Source of the DNA: Prevotella sp.
GTDB taxonomy: Bacteria; Bacteroidota; Bacteroidia; Bacteroidales; Bacteroidaceae
Direction: 5' to 3'
Length of the DNA: 64,000 nucleotides
NCBI GenBank assembly: GCA_017941345.1
Contig: JAGAWQ010000005.1
Span: 119,100-183,099, forward strand
Below the pieces are notes generated by a model. The model saw only the letters and a list, made by a program, of their open reading frames with translations. It did not search any database and was not told the DNA's origin. Position numbers and translations under genes: made by a program. Within the stretch, counting starts at the first letter, position 1; the number at the start of each line of letters is the position of its first letter. This document shows, one piece after another, positions 34,325 through 43,909 of this stretch.

Positions 34325-35174
34325 GAACGGTGCCGAGGAGGAACCAAGGAGTGATTTGTTCGTTGAGTAGCCACCAGGCACAGATGATGGTGGTGACGGG
34401 GTTGAAATAAACCCAGTTGGTGGCAACGACAGCGCCGAGCTTGCGGATAATCCAGTTCCACAGCAGGAAACAGAGCATAGAGGCTATGACGCCCAGGAAT
34501 AGGATGTTCCAAATAATTTGATGACTGAAAATGACCTCGAAGGAGGGAAAGCCCGGTACAAGCCAATAGTAGGGTAAGATGGTCAGCAGTCCGTAGAAGA
34601 ACACCTTACGCGTAATAAATAAGGTGCCATAATGCATGGAGGCTTGTTTCATCAGCAAGGAGTAAACGGCCCAGCACAAGCAGGCGGAAAAGGCCAGCAG
34701 GTCGCCCAAAGGTGAGAGGTGGAGTACAAAATGTCCGTTCATCACAACGACAGCCATTCCGCTACAGGCCATCAGCGAGCCTGTCACCTGCATCTTCGTG
34801 AAATGCTCTGTCTGCCGATAGGCCAGTCCTATCAGTAGCATGGCGAAAAGTGGGCATGTACAAACGATGAGCGAGGTGTTGGTGGCTGTGGTATAGAGCA
34901 TCGCCGCATTTTCTGTCAGGAAATACAGCGAGCCTCCCGTCAGGCCTAACAGCACCATCACAAGCTCGTCTTTCCATGTGTTGCAGAAAAGCCTGAACTT
35001 GGTGCGCTTGACCATCAGCTCGTAGAAAATTAGCAGGATGTAGGCAATGATAAAGCGCAGGGTGAAAATCTGCGCTGGAGAGAGCCCGCTGAGCAACAGC
35101 ATTTTCGTAAAGACGAAGGTGCTGCCCCAGAGGGCTACAACCACAAAGGCTACTGCGTGATAAAACTGCTTCAT
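34239..35174 (-). CDS. EamA-family (DMT) transporter
   Basis: A 311-residue inner-membrane protein with ten hydrophobic segments in two EamA repeats; the first begins VVALWGSTFVFTKMLL and the second LLAFSACLCWAVYSLLMKQ. The WGS-F motif in TM1 and a Pro in WVYFNPVTTI of TM9 are typical. Substrate unknown; members export amino acids or other metabolites. The gene ends inside menD (86-bp convergent overlap), and its last 20 residues (SRKQTGNKSARPSGRQQDW) look like a non-conserved extension. It directly follows the nucleoside kinase with no gap. Confidence 0.88.
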   Translation of the reverse strand: MKQFYHAVAFVVVALWGSTFVFTKMLLLSGLSPAQIFTLRFIIAYILLIFYELMVKRTKFRLFCNTWKDELVMVLLGLTGGSLYFLTENAAMLYTTATNTSLIVCTCPLFAMLLIGLAYRQTEHFTKMQVTGSLMACSGMAVVVMNGHFVLHLSPLGDLLAFSACLCWAVYSLLMKQASMHYGTLFITRKVFFYGLLTILPYYWLVPGFPSFEVIFSHQIIWNILFLGVIASMLCFLLWNWIIRKLGAVVATNWVYFNPVTTIICAWWLLNEQITPWFLLGTVLILSGMYLCSRKQTGNKSARPSGRQQDW

Positions 35175-36854
35175 TTAGTACTTAAAACTTGAGCCACCCA
35201 CGAACTCACGCATGATGCTGGTGGGGGGTATCTCCTTGTCGCTGATGGGCAGGAAGTAATGGATGAACTTCAGCAGACGGTGTGCCTCGGCATACTCCGG
35301 ACAGTTCTTGGGCACGCTGGTCAGGATAATCTCCGCGTGGGTACGCAGCACGGCGAACTCAATGTTCAATGCTGAGTTAAACATCACATCAGCCGTCTCT
35401 TGGAACGGGAATATCCATTGATCCTCGGCTTTGCACACATTCTTCCATTGCGCGATGGTCTGCTGAGCCGTGAAGGCTCCCTTGTTGTAGTCGCGGATGA
35501 TGCGACGCAGCAAACGGTTGTCGCGTACGGGAATCCAGTTGTGGTCGTCGAGTGAGATGCTGGTCAGTGCCGAGATGTATATCTTGTATTTCATTGCATC
35601 GTTGATCTTCTTCGTCAGCAACGGGTTGAGGGCATGGATGCCTTCGATGATGAGCACGGTATCGCTGCCCAGCTTCAGCCGCTTGCCGTTCCACTCACGT
35701 TTGCCCGTCACGAAGTTATACTCAGGAATTTCCACACGCTCGCCCTGCATCAGGCGGAGCAGGTGGTCTTCCAATAACGCGTATTCTACCGTCTCGATGT
35801 TGTCGAAGTCATAGTCTCCGTTAGGCAATTTGGGCGTGTCTACACGATTGACGAAATAGTCGTCGGTAGAGAAGGAGAGCGGGCGCAGACCACAGGCTAG
35901 CAGCTGGATGCTGAGTCGTTTGCAGAAAGTGGTCTTTCCAGAGCTGGAAGGGCCTGTGATTAATACCAGGCGGAGAGGATTCTTCTTGCGGTGGAAACGG
36001 CGGTCTATCTCTTCGGCTATCTGCACAATCTTCTTCTCTTGTAAGGCCTCGCTGACCTGTATGAGTTCAGAGGCATATCCGCGCTGGATGGCTTTGTTGA
36101 CATCGCCTGCATTCGACAGGCGCATGATGATGTCCCAGCGGGTCTTCTCGGCAAACATCCCAAAGGTCTTGGGCTGGTCTACCTTTTCTGCCAATTGGGA
36201 GGGATTGTCCCAGTCGGGTACGCGCAAAAGCAACCCTTCCTCATAGCGCTCCAACCCCCATACTTTCAGATATCCTGCTGAAGGAACCAACGGTCCGTAG
36301 TAATAGTCGACGGTATCGCCCAGTGTGTAGTAGTCGCTATAGATCTGACCACTGGTCTCGAGCAGTTTCACCTTGTCGGAGAATCCGCGCTCGGTAAACA
36401 CACGGATGGCCTCCTCGTTGGTCGCCTCAGTACGGCGGAAAGGCATGTCCTGGTCGACGATTTCCTGCATCCGCTGCCGGATGTTGGTCACATCCTCGTC
36501 GGTCAGCACCTCGTTGCCTTTCTTCTTGAAGTTACAATAGTAGCCACGGCATAGCGAGTGCTCGATGAACAGCTTCGAACCGGGGAACAGGTCTTGAGTG
36601 GCCTTGTACAGCACGAAACTGAGGCTTCTGACGTAGACACGGTGACCACTGCCCTCGCGGGCATCCAGAAACTCCACGTCGCGATTCTGGTAAACGCGGA
36701 ATTTCAGCCCCTGCGATACATTGTTCACTTTGGCTGATACGACGGGGTATGGCAGCTGGATGTCGTCCTGAAACTCCTGATAGATATCCCATAGCGAGGT
36801 TCCCTCAGGGAAACTCTTCGTCACGTTGTTGTTCTTGCAGCGTATCTGTAACAT
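35175..36854 (-). CDS. Nucleoside (uridine) kinase with TGS/ThrRS-like N-terminal domains
   Basis: A 559-residue protein. The N-terminal part has a TGS-like domain (MLQIRCKNNNVTKSFPEGTS) and a segment like the second additional domain of threonyl-tRNA synthetase (LFIEHSLCRGYYCNFKKKG). The C-terminal half is a uridine kinase/PRK P-loop domain with ITGPSSSGKTTFCKRL as Walker A and FSTDDYFVNR. Such fusions are usual in Bacteroidetes; the true nucleoside substrate is unproven. Start chosen at ATG 36854, 18 bp from a good promoter; upstream in-frame ATGs lie beyond it, in the divergent menB. It is probably co-transcribed with the EamA gene. Confidence 0.88.
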   Translation of the reverse strand: MLQIRCKNNNVTKSFPEGTSLWDIYQEFQDDIQLPYPVVSAKVNNVSQGLKFRVYQNRDVEFLDAREGSGHRVYVRSLSFVLYKATQDLFPGSKLFIEHSLCRGYYCNFKKKGNEVLTDEDVTNIRQRMQEIVDQDMPFRRTEATNEEAIRVFTERGFSDKVKLLETSGQIYSDYYTLGDTVDYYYGPLVPSAGYLKVWGLERYEEGLLLRVPDWDNPSQLAEKVDQPKTFGMFAEKTRWDIIMRLSNAGDVNKAIQRGYASELIQVSEALQEKKIVQIAEEIDRRFHRKKNPLRLVLITGPSSSGKTTFCKRLSIQLLACGLRPLSFSTDDYFVNRVDTPKLPNGDYDFDNIETVEYALLEDHLLRLMQGERVEIPEYNFVTGKREWNGKRLKLGSDTVLIIEGIHALNPLLTKKINDAMKYKIYISALTSISLDDHNWIPVRDNRLLRRIIRDYNKGAFTAQQTIAQWKNVCKAEDQWIFPFQETADVMFNSALNIEFAVLRTHAEIILTSVPKNCPEYAEAHRLLKFIHYFLPISDKEIPPTSIMREFVGGSSFKY

Positions 36855-36871
36855 AGTCGTAATTTTGTTTG

Positions 36872-36901
36872 CAAAGATACAAATTAATTGATAATTGACA
36901 A
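36872..36901 (-). promoter_or_regulatory. Promoter of the nucleoside kinase-EamA operon
   Basis: Minus-strand TTG (36899-36901), exactly 19 bp, TATCTTTG (36872-36879). The TTG lies in the heptad array. Confidence 0.7.
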
Positions 36902-36913
36902 TTGATAATTGAT
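36886..36913. repeat. Heptad tandem repeat in the menB/nucleoside kinase divergent promoter
   Basis: AATTGAT, AATTGAC, AATTGAT, AATTGAT: four 7-bp units between two divergent -7 boxes. Confidence 0.92.
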
Positions 36914-36931
36914 AATAATTTTCTATCTTTG
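36902..36931 (+). promoter_or_regulatory. Promoter of menBCE
   Basis: TTG (36902-36904) within the heptad array, exactly 19 bp, then TATCTTTG (36924-36931). A start of transcription near 36937 makes ATG 36952 the better menB start. Confidence 0.7.
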
Positions 36932-36951
36932 CAGCAAAAATGAAAGAAGAT

Positions 36952-37773
36952 ATGGCAAAAAGAGAATGGAAAGAGATTCGTAAGTTCGAAGAGATAGTCT
37001 TCGAGGAGTACAATGGGATAGCTAAGATTACCATCAACCGTCCCCGTTATCGCAATGCGTTTACCCCACGGACGACGCTGGAACTGAGCCGGGCGTTTGC
37101 CCTTTGTCGCGAGATGCAGAACATCCGTGTGGTACTGCTGACAGGCGCTGGTGACAAGGCCTTCTGTTCGGGTGGCGACATGCATGTGAAAGGTCGTGGC
37201 GGCTATGTTGACGAGGAAGGTGTGCCACGTCTGTCGGTGCTCGATGTGCAGATGCAGATACGCCGGTTGCCTAAGCCCGTCATAGCGATGGTGAACGGCT
37301 ATGCCATCGGTGGGGGGCATGTGCTACACTTGGTATGCGACCTGACCATAGCCTCTGAGAATGCGATTTTCGGGCAGACAGGCCCGAAGGTGGGCTCGTT
37401 TGATGCAGGCTTTGGCTCGTCCTACCTGGCACGTATCGTGGGCCAGAAGAAAGCCCGCGAGATATGGTTCCTCTGCCGTCAGTATTCGGCCAAGGAGGCT
37501 GAGGCGATGGGTATGGTTAATAAGGTGGTGCCCTTCGACCAGCTGGAGGACGAGTGCGTAGCGTGGGCGGAGGAGATGATGGAACGCTCGCCCATCGCTC
37601 TCCGTATGATTAAGGCTGGCTTGAATGCAGAGCTAGACGGGCAGGCTGGCATCCAGCAGTTGGCGGGTGATGCCACTATGCTCTACTATTTTCTGGATGA
37701 GGCTCAGGAGGGTGGCAAGGCCTTCCTCGAGAAACGTAAACCCGATTTTGAGAAATACCCTAAGATACCATGA
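36952..37773 (+). CDS. menB: 1,4-dihydroxy-2-naphthoyl-CoA synthase MenB
   Basis: A 273-residue crotonase-fold enzyme closing the second ring of the naphthoquinone. MenB marks: [43 protein letters not shown] and the diagnostic [18 protein letters not shown] choose ATG 36952 rather than 36940 because the promoter leaves almost no leader for the latter. First gene of menB-menC-menE, each overlapping the next by a few bases. Confidence 0.96.
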   Translation: MAKREWKEIRKFEEIVFEEYNGIAKITINRPRYRNAFTPRTTLELSRAFALCREMQNIRVVLLTGAGDKAFCSGGDMHVKGRGGYVDEEGVPRLSVLDVQMQIRRLPKPVIAMVNGYAIGGGHVLHLVCDLTIASENAIFGQTGPKVGSFDAGFGSSYLARIVGQKKAREIWFLCRQYSAKEAEAMGMVNKVVPFDQLEDECVAWAEEMMERSPIALRMIKAGLNAELDGQAGIQQLAGDATMLYYFLDEAQEGGKAFLEKRKPDFEKYPKIP

Positions 37774-38759
37774 AGATTGAGATAAAGGAGCGTGTGCTCC
37801 ATTTCAAACAGCCCGCAGGAACCTCACGAGGCGTGTATACAGAGCGTAAGATATGGTTGGTATATACTGACGAGGGTGGAGTAGGTGAGTGTGCCCCGCT
37901 GCCGAACCTCTCGTGCGACGATATTGCGAACTATGGCGAGGTGTTGCGACGCTTCTGCGATGAGGTGGAACGCACGGGCGAGATACCATACGAGGACTTG
38001 CGCGACTATCCCTCGATGCTCTTTGGCTTGGAGACGGCAATGACGCGTTTTGACAATGCGTTCAGTCGTGGCGAGGTGGGCATTCCCATTAATGGACTGG
38101 TGTGGATGGGTTCCTTCGACGAGATGCAACAGCGAATAGAACAGAAACTGCTACAGGGCTACCGCTGTATCAAGCTGAAGATAGGGGCTATCGACTTCGA
38201 TGCCGAGATAGAGCTGTTAAGGATGATTCGTAAGCGCTTTGGTCCTCGTGAGGTCGAGCTGCGTGTGGATGCCAATGGCGCTTTCCCGTTTGAAGAGGCG
38301 CTATATAAACTGGAGCTGCTGTCGCAGTATGCCCTGCACTCCATCGAACAACCCATCAAGGCTGGGCAATGGGGCAATATGGCAGAGCTTTGTCGTGATG
38401 CTCCACTGCGCATCGCCTTGGACGAAGAGTTGATAGGCATCAACGACCCCGACCAGAAACGCCAGATGCTCAATATTATCCGACCATCCTATATCATCTT
38501 GAAGCCCTCACTACACGGGGGAATGACGGGTGTTCGTGAGTGGGTGGAGATAGCTCGTGACATGGACATCGGAACATGGATTACTTCCGCCTTGGAAAGT
38601 AACGTCGGACTGAATGCCATTGCCCAGCTGTGCTGTGATGTCTATGGCGACCACATTACCTTCCCGCAAGGGTTAGGCACGGGTCAGCTCTTTACGGATA
38701 ATATCCCCATGCCACTTGAGATACGTGACAATAGCCTATGGACCTCGAAGCGTTCTTAG
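37770..38759 (+). CDS. menC: o-Succinylbenzoate synthase MenC
   Basis: A 329-residue enolase-superfamily enzyme that dehydrates SHCHC to o-succinylbenzoate. Active-site marks in order: CIKLKIG (Lys pair), LRVDANGAF (Asp), SIEQPI (Glu), ALDEEL (Asp) and [10 protein letters not shown] (Lys). The start ATG overlaps the menB stop (ATGA). Confidence 0.95.
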   Translation: MKIEIKERVLHFKQPAGTSRGVYTERKIWLVYTDEGGVGECAPLPNLSCDDIANYGEVLRRFCDEVERTGEIPYEDLRDYPSMLFGLETAMTRFDNAFSRGEVGIPINGLVWMGSFDEMQQRIEQKLLQGYRCIKLKIGAIDFDAEIELLRMIRKRFGPREVELRVDANGAFPFEEALYKLELLSQYALHSIEQPIKAGQWGNMAELCRDAPLRIALDEELIGINDPDQKRQMLNIIRPSYIILKPSLHGGMTGVREWVEIARDMDIGTWITSALESNVGLNAIAQLCCDVYGDHITFPQGLGTGQLFTDNIPMPLEIRDNSLWTSKRS

Positions 38760-39703
38760 CCGAATGGCATAACGACAGTCCGACTGTGCTAGTGCATACC
38801 AGTGGGTCGACGGGTAAGCCCAAGCCGCTGCTGGCAGAGAAGAGCAGGATGGAGGCTTCGGCACGTATTACTTGTCATTTCCTGGGATTGCAGGCAGGCG
38901 ATAAGGCCTTGCTATGTATGCCGTTAGACTATATAGCAGGTAAGATGATGGTGGTCAGGGCACTGACCTGCAGACTGCAACTGATAGCCGTGAAGCCCAG
39001 TGGTACACCCTATTGGGATGAACCCATCGACTTTGCTGCTATGGTGCCCCTCCAGGTTTGGAATTTACTGCACGATGCAGCAGGATGCCAGCGACTGATG
39101 CAGATTCGTCATCTGATTATCGGTGGCGGGGCTATCGATGAAGAGCTACAGGAGGCGCTCCACGACTTCCCCCATGCCGTTTGGAGCACCTATGGCATGA
39201 CAGAAACCCTGTCGCATATTGCGCTCAGAAGGTTGAATGGCCCTACAGCGTCAGCATGGTACACACCGTTTGAAGGTGTCAGCGTCTCGCTTGCCGACGA
39301 TGGTTGTTTGGTCATTGAAGCGCCAGTTGTTCATGCCACGCCACTGAAAACCAATGACGTGGCTGAAGTACGTCCAGACTCCACATTCCGCATATTAGGC
39401 CGTAAGGACAATGTCATCTGCTCAGGAGGCATCAAGATTCAGATGGAGGAGGTGGAGCGACTGTTGCGCCCGCATCTTCCCATACCTTTTATGATTACGC
39501 GTGCGAAAGACGTACGGCTGGGACAGATAGTCGTCTTGCTGACTGAGCGGTGGGACTCCTCTGATATTCAGGCTATTTGTCAGCAAGTACTTCCCAAATA
39601 TTGGCAGCCTCGGCGTATTATCACCGTTGACCACCTGCCGCTGACTGAGACGGGTAAGCCCGCACGCGCTGAGGCCGAGCTGTTGGCCCGGCAAAAAGTA
39701 TAA
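38738..39703 (+). CDS. menE: o-Succinylbenzoate--CoA ligase MenE (short form)
   Basis: A 321-residue AMP-binding enzyme. The phosphate loop is LVHTSGSTGKPKPL, the adenylate motif STYGMTETLSH, the hinge ILGRKDN and the catalytic Lys in TETGKPARAE. It is about 130 residues shorter than Bacillus MenE, lacking the N-terminal subdomain before the P-loop, a form common in Bacteroidetes. It overlaps menC by 22 bp. With menI, F, D, B and C the window covers most of the pathway; MenH, MenA and UbiE/MenG are not present. Confidence 0.93.
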   Translation: MDLEAFLAEWHNDSPTVLVHTSGSTGKPKPLLAEKSRMEASARITCHFLGLQAGDKALLCMPLDYIAGKMMVVRALTCRLQLIAVKPSGTPYWDEPIDFAAMVPLQVWNLLHDAAGCQRLMQIRHLIIGGGAIDEELQEALHDFPHAVWSTYGMTETLSHIALRRLNGPTASAWYTPFEGVSVSLADDGCLVIEAPVVHATPLKTNDVAEVRPDSTFRILGRKDNVICSGGIKIQMEEVERLLRPHLPIPFMITRAKDVRLGQIVVLLTERWDSSDIQAICQQVLPKYWQPRRIITVDHLPLTETGKPARAEAELLARQKV

Positions 39704-39734
39704 GTGGGGCTTATCCTCACGGATAGGCCCCACT
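39703..39734. terminator. Terminator hairpin between menE and aroB
   Basis: AGTGGGGCTTATCC pairs with GGATAGGCCCCACT around a TCAC loop, a 14-bp stem with one G-T pair. On the minus strand it is followed by a T-rich stretch, so it fits aroB best; it may act both ways. Its 5' arm begins on the last base of the menE stop codon. Confidence 0.7.
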
Positions 39735-39771
39735 CTGGGTTATTAGTAATTTAAATAGGTAGTAGTTTTCC

Positions 39772-40821
39772 CTAGTATTCTCTGTAGAAGTCTAATGCTT
39801 CCTTAATCTCTTCTTCTGTGGCCGTCTGGTTGATACGGATGTCTCCGATATGCCCCAGCAGCGTGAAATTGATGTCGTTGCCCACATTCTTCTTGTCGTG
39901 GTGCATCAGCTCGATGAGCCTTGGGTAGTCGTCGCACGTGATGGCCATTTTACCATAGTGCTCTTTGATGAAGTTGACGGTCTGGCGCATCTTGTCTTGT
40001 GGGAAACCTGTCTTGGCGCAACTGAGGTAGAGCTCGACCACTAGTCCGTAGGCTACAGCATAGCCATGCAGGATAGGCTTGTGCTCCAAAGCCAGTGACT
40101 CGAAGGCATGGCCTGCCGTATGTCCGAGGTTCAGTGCCTTGCGGATGCCATGCTCCGTAGGGTCTTCCGTGACGATGCGCTGCTTCACCTCCACACTCTT
40201 TTCCAGTGCGGTAGCAAAACGTTCACTCTTCACTCTTAACTCTTCACTTAAGAGTTCTGCCCACATCTTCTCGTTGCTGATCAGTCCGTGTTTTAACATC
40301 TCAGCATAACCTGACAGGATATTCTCCTGGTCCATGGTCTGCAGGAATATGGTGTCCAGAATAACACAACGGGCATTATTGAATACGCCAATCTCGTTCT
40401 TCAGGCCTCCGAAGTTGATGCCGGTCTTGCCGCCTACTGAGGCATCGACCATTGATAATAGGGTAGTTGGAATGTTGATGTAAGCGATTCCTCGCTTGAA
40501 CGTTGAGGCTGCAAAGCCTCCCAAGTCAGTCACCATTCCTCCGCCAAGGTTGACCATCAGCGAGTGGCGCGTGGCACCTCCTTGCTGCAGTTGCTGCCAG
40601 ACGTGGCTCAGCGAGTCGAGCGTCTTGTTGCTGTCAGTTGCTCCGATGACGATGCGCTGTGCGGCCTCCATACAGGCAAATCCCGCAACAACGGGGAGAC
40701 ACACCTGTTCGGTGGTCTCATCGACCAGTACGAACAGCTTGTCGTGTGGACATGCTGAGATGGCGTCTGTAAGCGCTTGCTGCAGGTCGGTTGATATGAC
40801 TACTTTCTGTTGTTCTTTCAT
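39772..40821 (-). CDS. aroB: 3-dehydroquinate synthase
   Basis: A 349-residue NAD- and zinc-dependent enzyme of the shikimate pathway, which supplies chorismate also used by menF. Seen: NLGGGMVTDLGGFAAST, IPTTLLSMVDASVGGKTGIN, the metal ligand Glu in EDPTEHGIRKALNLGHTAGHAFE with its His residues. Start MKEQQKVV is chosen because the upstream ATG lies in the -7 box. Residues about 191-200 (SEELRVKSER) are encoded by four 7-bp repeats, at a variable helix; the local length is close to that of relatives, so the repeat may have replaced rather than extended sequence. Confidence 0.95.
   Translation of the reverse strand: MKEQQKVVISTDLQQALTDAISACPHDKLFVLVDETTEQVCLPVVAGFACMEAAQRIVIGATDSNKTLDSLSHVWQQLQQGGATRHSLMVNLGGGMVTDLGGFAASTFKRGIAYINIPTTLLSMVDASVGGKTGINFGGLKNEIGVFNNARCVILDTIFLQTMDQENILSGYAEMLKHGLISNEKMWAELLSEELRVKSERFATALEKSVEVKQRIVTEDPTEHGIRKALNLGHTAGHAFESLALEHKPILHGYAVAYGLVVELYLSCAKTGFPQDKMRQTVNFIKEHYGKMAITCDDYPRLIELMHHDKKNVGNDINFTLLGHIGDIRINQTATEEEIKEALDFYREY
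40222..40249. repeat. Four 7-bp repeats inside aroB
   Basis: TTCACTC, TTCACTC, TTAACTC, TTCACTT on the plus strand, read in frame on the minus strand. Confidence 0.85.
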
Positions 40822-40830
40822 TTTCGTGTG

Positions 40831-40838
40831 CAAAATTA
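40831..40838 (-). promoter_or_regulatory. -7 box of aroB
   Basis: TAATTTTG on the minus strand, 9 bp before the chosen ATG; it covers the alternative ATG at 40833. Confidence 0.45.
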
Positions 40839-40923
40839 ATATAATTTTATGAATTTAGCATCTTTTTATTAAACTTTTTTGGTTTTTGTTCGTCTAATAG
40901 AAGTTAAACAAGAGAAAAAACAG

Positions 40924-43908
40924 ATGAGACGGTTAATACTATTTCCCCTTTTTCTAGTCATGGCAGTGGCTGCTATGGCTCAGCGTCAGGTCACAGGTAC
41001 GGTAATGGAAAGTGAATCGCAGGAGCCATTGGCTCAGGCCAGTGTGCGACTGCTGAAGACTGATAGCACATTTGTGGCAGGCGGACTGACTGACCTTCAG
41101 GGACGTTTCCGTGTGAAGGCACCCTCTGCAGGCAAATATATCGTCCAGATTACTAGTGTGGGCTACAAGACCATAGGCAAACGCGTCACCGTAGGTGCTG
41201 ATAAAGACCTTTCTTTGGGTAAGCTGACGATGAAGCCTGATGCCATCATGCTAAAGGGTGCTACTGTTACAGGGCAGGCAGCCAAGGTGACACTGAAGGC
41301 TGACACCTTTGTGTATAATGCCTCAGCTTATCGTACTCCTGAAGGTTCTGTCGTCGAAGAATTGGTAAAGCGTCTGCCTGGTGCTCAGGTAGATGACGAC
41401 GGAAAGATTACCATCAACGGTAAGGAGGTGAAGAAGATTATGGTGGATGGTAAGGAGTTCATGACGGGCGATACCAAGACGGCCATGAAGAACCTGCCTA
41501 CCTCCATCATCGAACGTGTGAAGGCCTACGACCAGAAGAGCGACCTGGCACGCGTCAGCGGTATCGACGATGGTGAAGAGGAAACCGTGCTCGATTTTGG
41601 TATCAAGCGTGGCATGAACAAGGGCGTGATGGTCAATGCCGACTTGGCCGCAGGCACAGAGAAACGCTATAGCGGTCGCATCTTTGGTGGTTGGATGAAG
41701 GACGATTTGAAAGTCTTCCTGATGACCAGTGCCAACAACGTTAACGATATGGGTTTCTCCGCAGGTGGCGGTGGCCGTTGGGGCGGTGGCCGTCAGGGTC
41801 TGACAGCCACTAAGATGACAGGTGTCAACCTGAACTACGAGAAGAAAGACCGTCTGAAGTTAGATGGCAGCATCCGATGGAACCACACTGATGGTGATGC
41901 GGCAGTCCGCACTTCTACGGAGAGTTTTATGAGCAGCTCGGCATCTTCGTTTGGAAATAGCAATAGTCGTAAATTCACCCGAACCAACAGCTGGGATGCC
42001 CGGATGCGACTGGAGTGGATGCCCGACTCGATGTGGAACATCATGTTCCGTCCTCAGTTCCGTTATAATTCCAACGACGGTCTGACCAGTGCTGTCAGTG
42101 CAACGTTCCGCAGCGACCCTTATGCCATTGCAGGCATCACCGACCCGCTATCACAAATCAATAGTCTCATCTATACCGACTCCATCGTGAAGAACAGCAA
42201 TACAGACAACAGTCTGACCTATAGCGACTCGAAGACCGTTGGCGGTACGCTGCAGATTAATCGCCGGCTGAATAAAAATGGTCGTAATATAACGCTTCGT
42301 CTCAGAGGTAACTACAGCGAAGGCCTGAGTAAGTCGATGTCGAACAACTACGTGCAGTACTTCATCGTCGACAGCACGCTGACGCCCAGAGCGTATAAGG
42401 ACTCCACCTATCAGGCTAACCGTTATGCTGTTACACCCACCAAGAACTGGGACTACAGCGTACGTGCAACTTATAGTGAACCCATTTTCCCTAAGACCTA
42501 TCTGCAGTTCAGTTATCAGTTCCAGTATAAGTATACCAAGAGCGACCGTGCTACCTACGACTTTAGCAAACTGGGAATACCATTCTTTAATGTCACTCCT
42601 GACTATCGTCGGTGGGATGACTATCTGAACCTGCTCGACACGACTGTTCCGCCTACGTCTTTGGAGAGCACGAGGAGCGATAACCTGAGCCGTTTCTCAG
42701 AATACAAAAACTATATCCATACCGCTGGGGTCATGTTGCGCATTGTCCGTAAAGCCTATAACTTCAATGTAGGTGTGCAGTTCGTGCCTCAAAGCTCTAA
42801 TCTAACCTACCGTTATCAGGAGACAGATACCGTGACCAATCGACATGTGATGAACTGGTCACCTACTGCCGAATTCCGTTGGAAGATTTCGGAGGTAAGC
42901 CAGCTTCGCTTCAACTACCGTGCTACCACCAGCCAGCCCTCCATGACCGACCTGTTGGATATTACCGACGATGCCAATCCGCTGAACGTCCGGCAGGGTA
43001 ATGCCGGGTTGAAGCCATCGTTCACGCAGAATGTCCGACTGTTCTACAACAACTATATCCAGAACTATCAACGTAGCATCATGGCTCATCTGAACTTCTC
43101 GACCACCAGCAATGCCGTGTCGAACATGGTGACCTATAACGAGCAGACAGGAGCGCGTACCACCCGGCCAGAGAATATTGATGGCAACTGGAATGCCTTT
43201 GGCATGTTCATGTTCAATACTGCACTCGACTCTGCCGCTTTCTTCAATGTAAACACCTTCACTACGCTGCGTTATGCTAATAGTGTGGGATATGTCAGCA
43301 TAGGCAATAACGTCAATTCGCAAAAGTCTACAACACGCTCTACCACTATTGGTGAACGTCTGGCTGCCAGCTATCGCAACCAGTGGCTCGAGTTCGAGCT
43401 GAACGGCTCTCTGGAATACCTGCATGCCCGCAGTGAACTCCAGACCAATAACGACCTCGACACGTGGACTTTCTCCTATGGTGGCAGCCTGATGGTCTCA
43501 GCCCCTTGGGGTACTCAGGTGTCTACCGGCATGAATATGAACAGTCGTCGTGGTTATAACGACGAGTCGATGAATACCAACGAACTCATCTGGAATGCAC
43601 AGTTGTCGCAGTCGTTCCTTCGCGGCAATGCACTGACGCTGACTTTCCAGATGTACGACATCCTACGCCAGCAGTCCACCTTCAGTCGTGCAGTGACCGC
43701 CATGCAGCGCAGCGATACCGAGTATAACGCCATCACCAGCTATGCGATGGTTCATGTCATCTATCGCCTCAACCTCTTCGGAGGAAAGGCTGGTCGTGAA
43801 GGTATGCCTGGTCTTGGCGGACGTGGCGACCGTGGTGGCTTCGGTGGTCCTGGCGGACGTGGTGGTCGCGGAGGCGGATTTGGTGGCCCTGGTGGTCGTC
43901 GTTTCTAA
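40924..43908 (+). CDS. TonB-dependent-receptor-like outer-membrane beta-barrel protein
   Basis: A 994-residue exported protein. Signal peptide MRRLILFPLFLVMAVAAMAQ. Residues about 22-105 are a carboxypeptidase-regulatory-like beta-sandwich (VTGTVMESESQEPLAQASV); a plug-like region follows (EELVKRLPGAQVDDDGKIT, VDGKEFMTGD). The rest is a long series of alternating aromatic strands ending in a barrel of the OMP_b-brl_3 type. The C-terminus is an unusual Gly/Arg-rich tail of about 40 residues (GGRGDRGGFGGPGGRGGRG) after the barrel. No SusD-like partner is adjacent, so it is not a standard polysaccharide-uptake pair. The substrate is unknown. Start at MRRLILF; upstream in-frame codons are unlikely coding. 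Confidence 0.85.
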   Translation: MRRLILFPLFLVMAVAAMAQRQVTGTVMESESQEPLAQASVRLLKTDSTFVAGGLTDLQGRFRVKAPSAGKYIVQITSVGYKTIGKRVTVGADKDLSLGKLTMKPDAIMLKGATVTGQAAKVTLKADTFVYNASAYRTPEGSVVEELVKRLPGAQVDDDGKITINGKEVKKIMVDGKEFMTGDTKTAMKNLPTSIIERVKAYDQKSDLARVSGIDDGEEETVLDFGIKRGMNKGVMVNADLAAGTEKRYSGRIFGGWMKDDLKVFLMTSANNVNDMGFSAGGGGRWGGGRQGLTATKMTGVNLNYEKKDRLKLDGSIRWNHTDGDAAVRTSTESFMSSSASSFGNSNSRKFTRTNSWDARMRLEWMPDSMWNIMFRPQFRYNSNDGLTSAVSATFRSDPYAIAGITDPLSQINSLIYTDSIVKNSNTDNSLTYSDSKTVGGTLQINRRLNKNGRNITLRLRGNYSEGLSKSMSNNYVQYFIVDSTLTPRAYKDSTYQANRYAVTPTKNWDYSVRATYSEPIFPKTYLQFSYQFQYKYTKSDRATYDFSKLGIPFFNVTPDYRRWDDYLNLLDTTVPPTSLESTRSDNLSRFSEYKNYIHTAGVMLRIVRKAYNFNVGVQFVPQSSNLTYRYQETDTVTNRHVMNWSPTAEFRWKISEVSQLRFNYRATTSQPSMTDLLDITDDANPLNVRQGNAGLKPSFTQNVRLFYNNYIQNYQRSIMAHLNFSTTSNAVSNMVTYNEQTGARTTRPENIDGNWNAFGMFMFNTALDSAAFFNVNTFTTLRYANSVGYVSIGNNVNSQKSTTRSTTIGERLAASYRNQWLEFELNGSLEYLHARSELQTNNDLDTWTFSYGGSLMVSAPWGTQVSTGMNMNSRRGYNDESMNTNELIWNAQLSQSFLRGNALTLTFQMYDILRQQSTFSRAVTAMQRSDTEYNAITSYAMVHVIYRLNLFGGKAGREGMPGLGGRGDRGGFGGPGGRGGRGGGFGGPGGRRF

Positions 43909-43909
43909 C

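Noticed and set aside
36855-37037. Extended N-terminus of the nucleoside kinase
   Set aside because: It would run through its own promoter, the heptad array and into the divergent menB gene.
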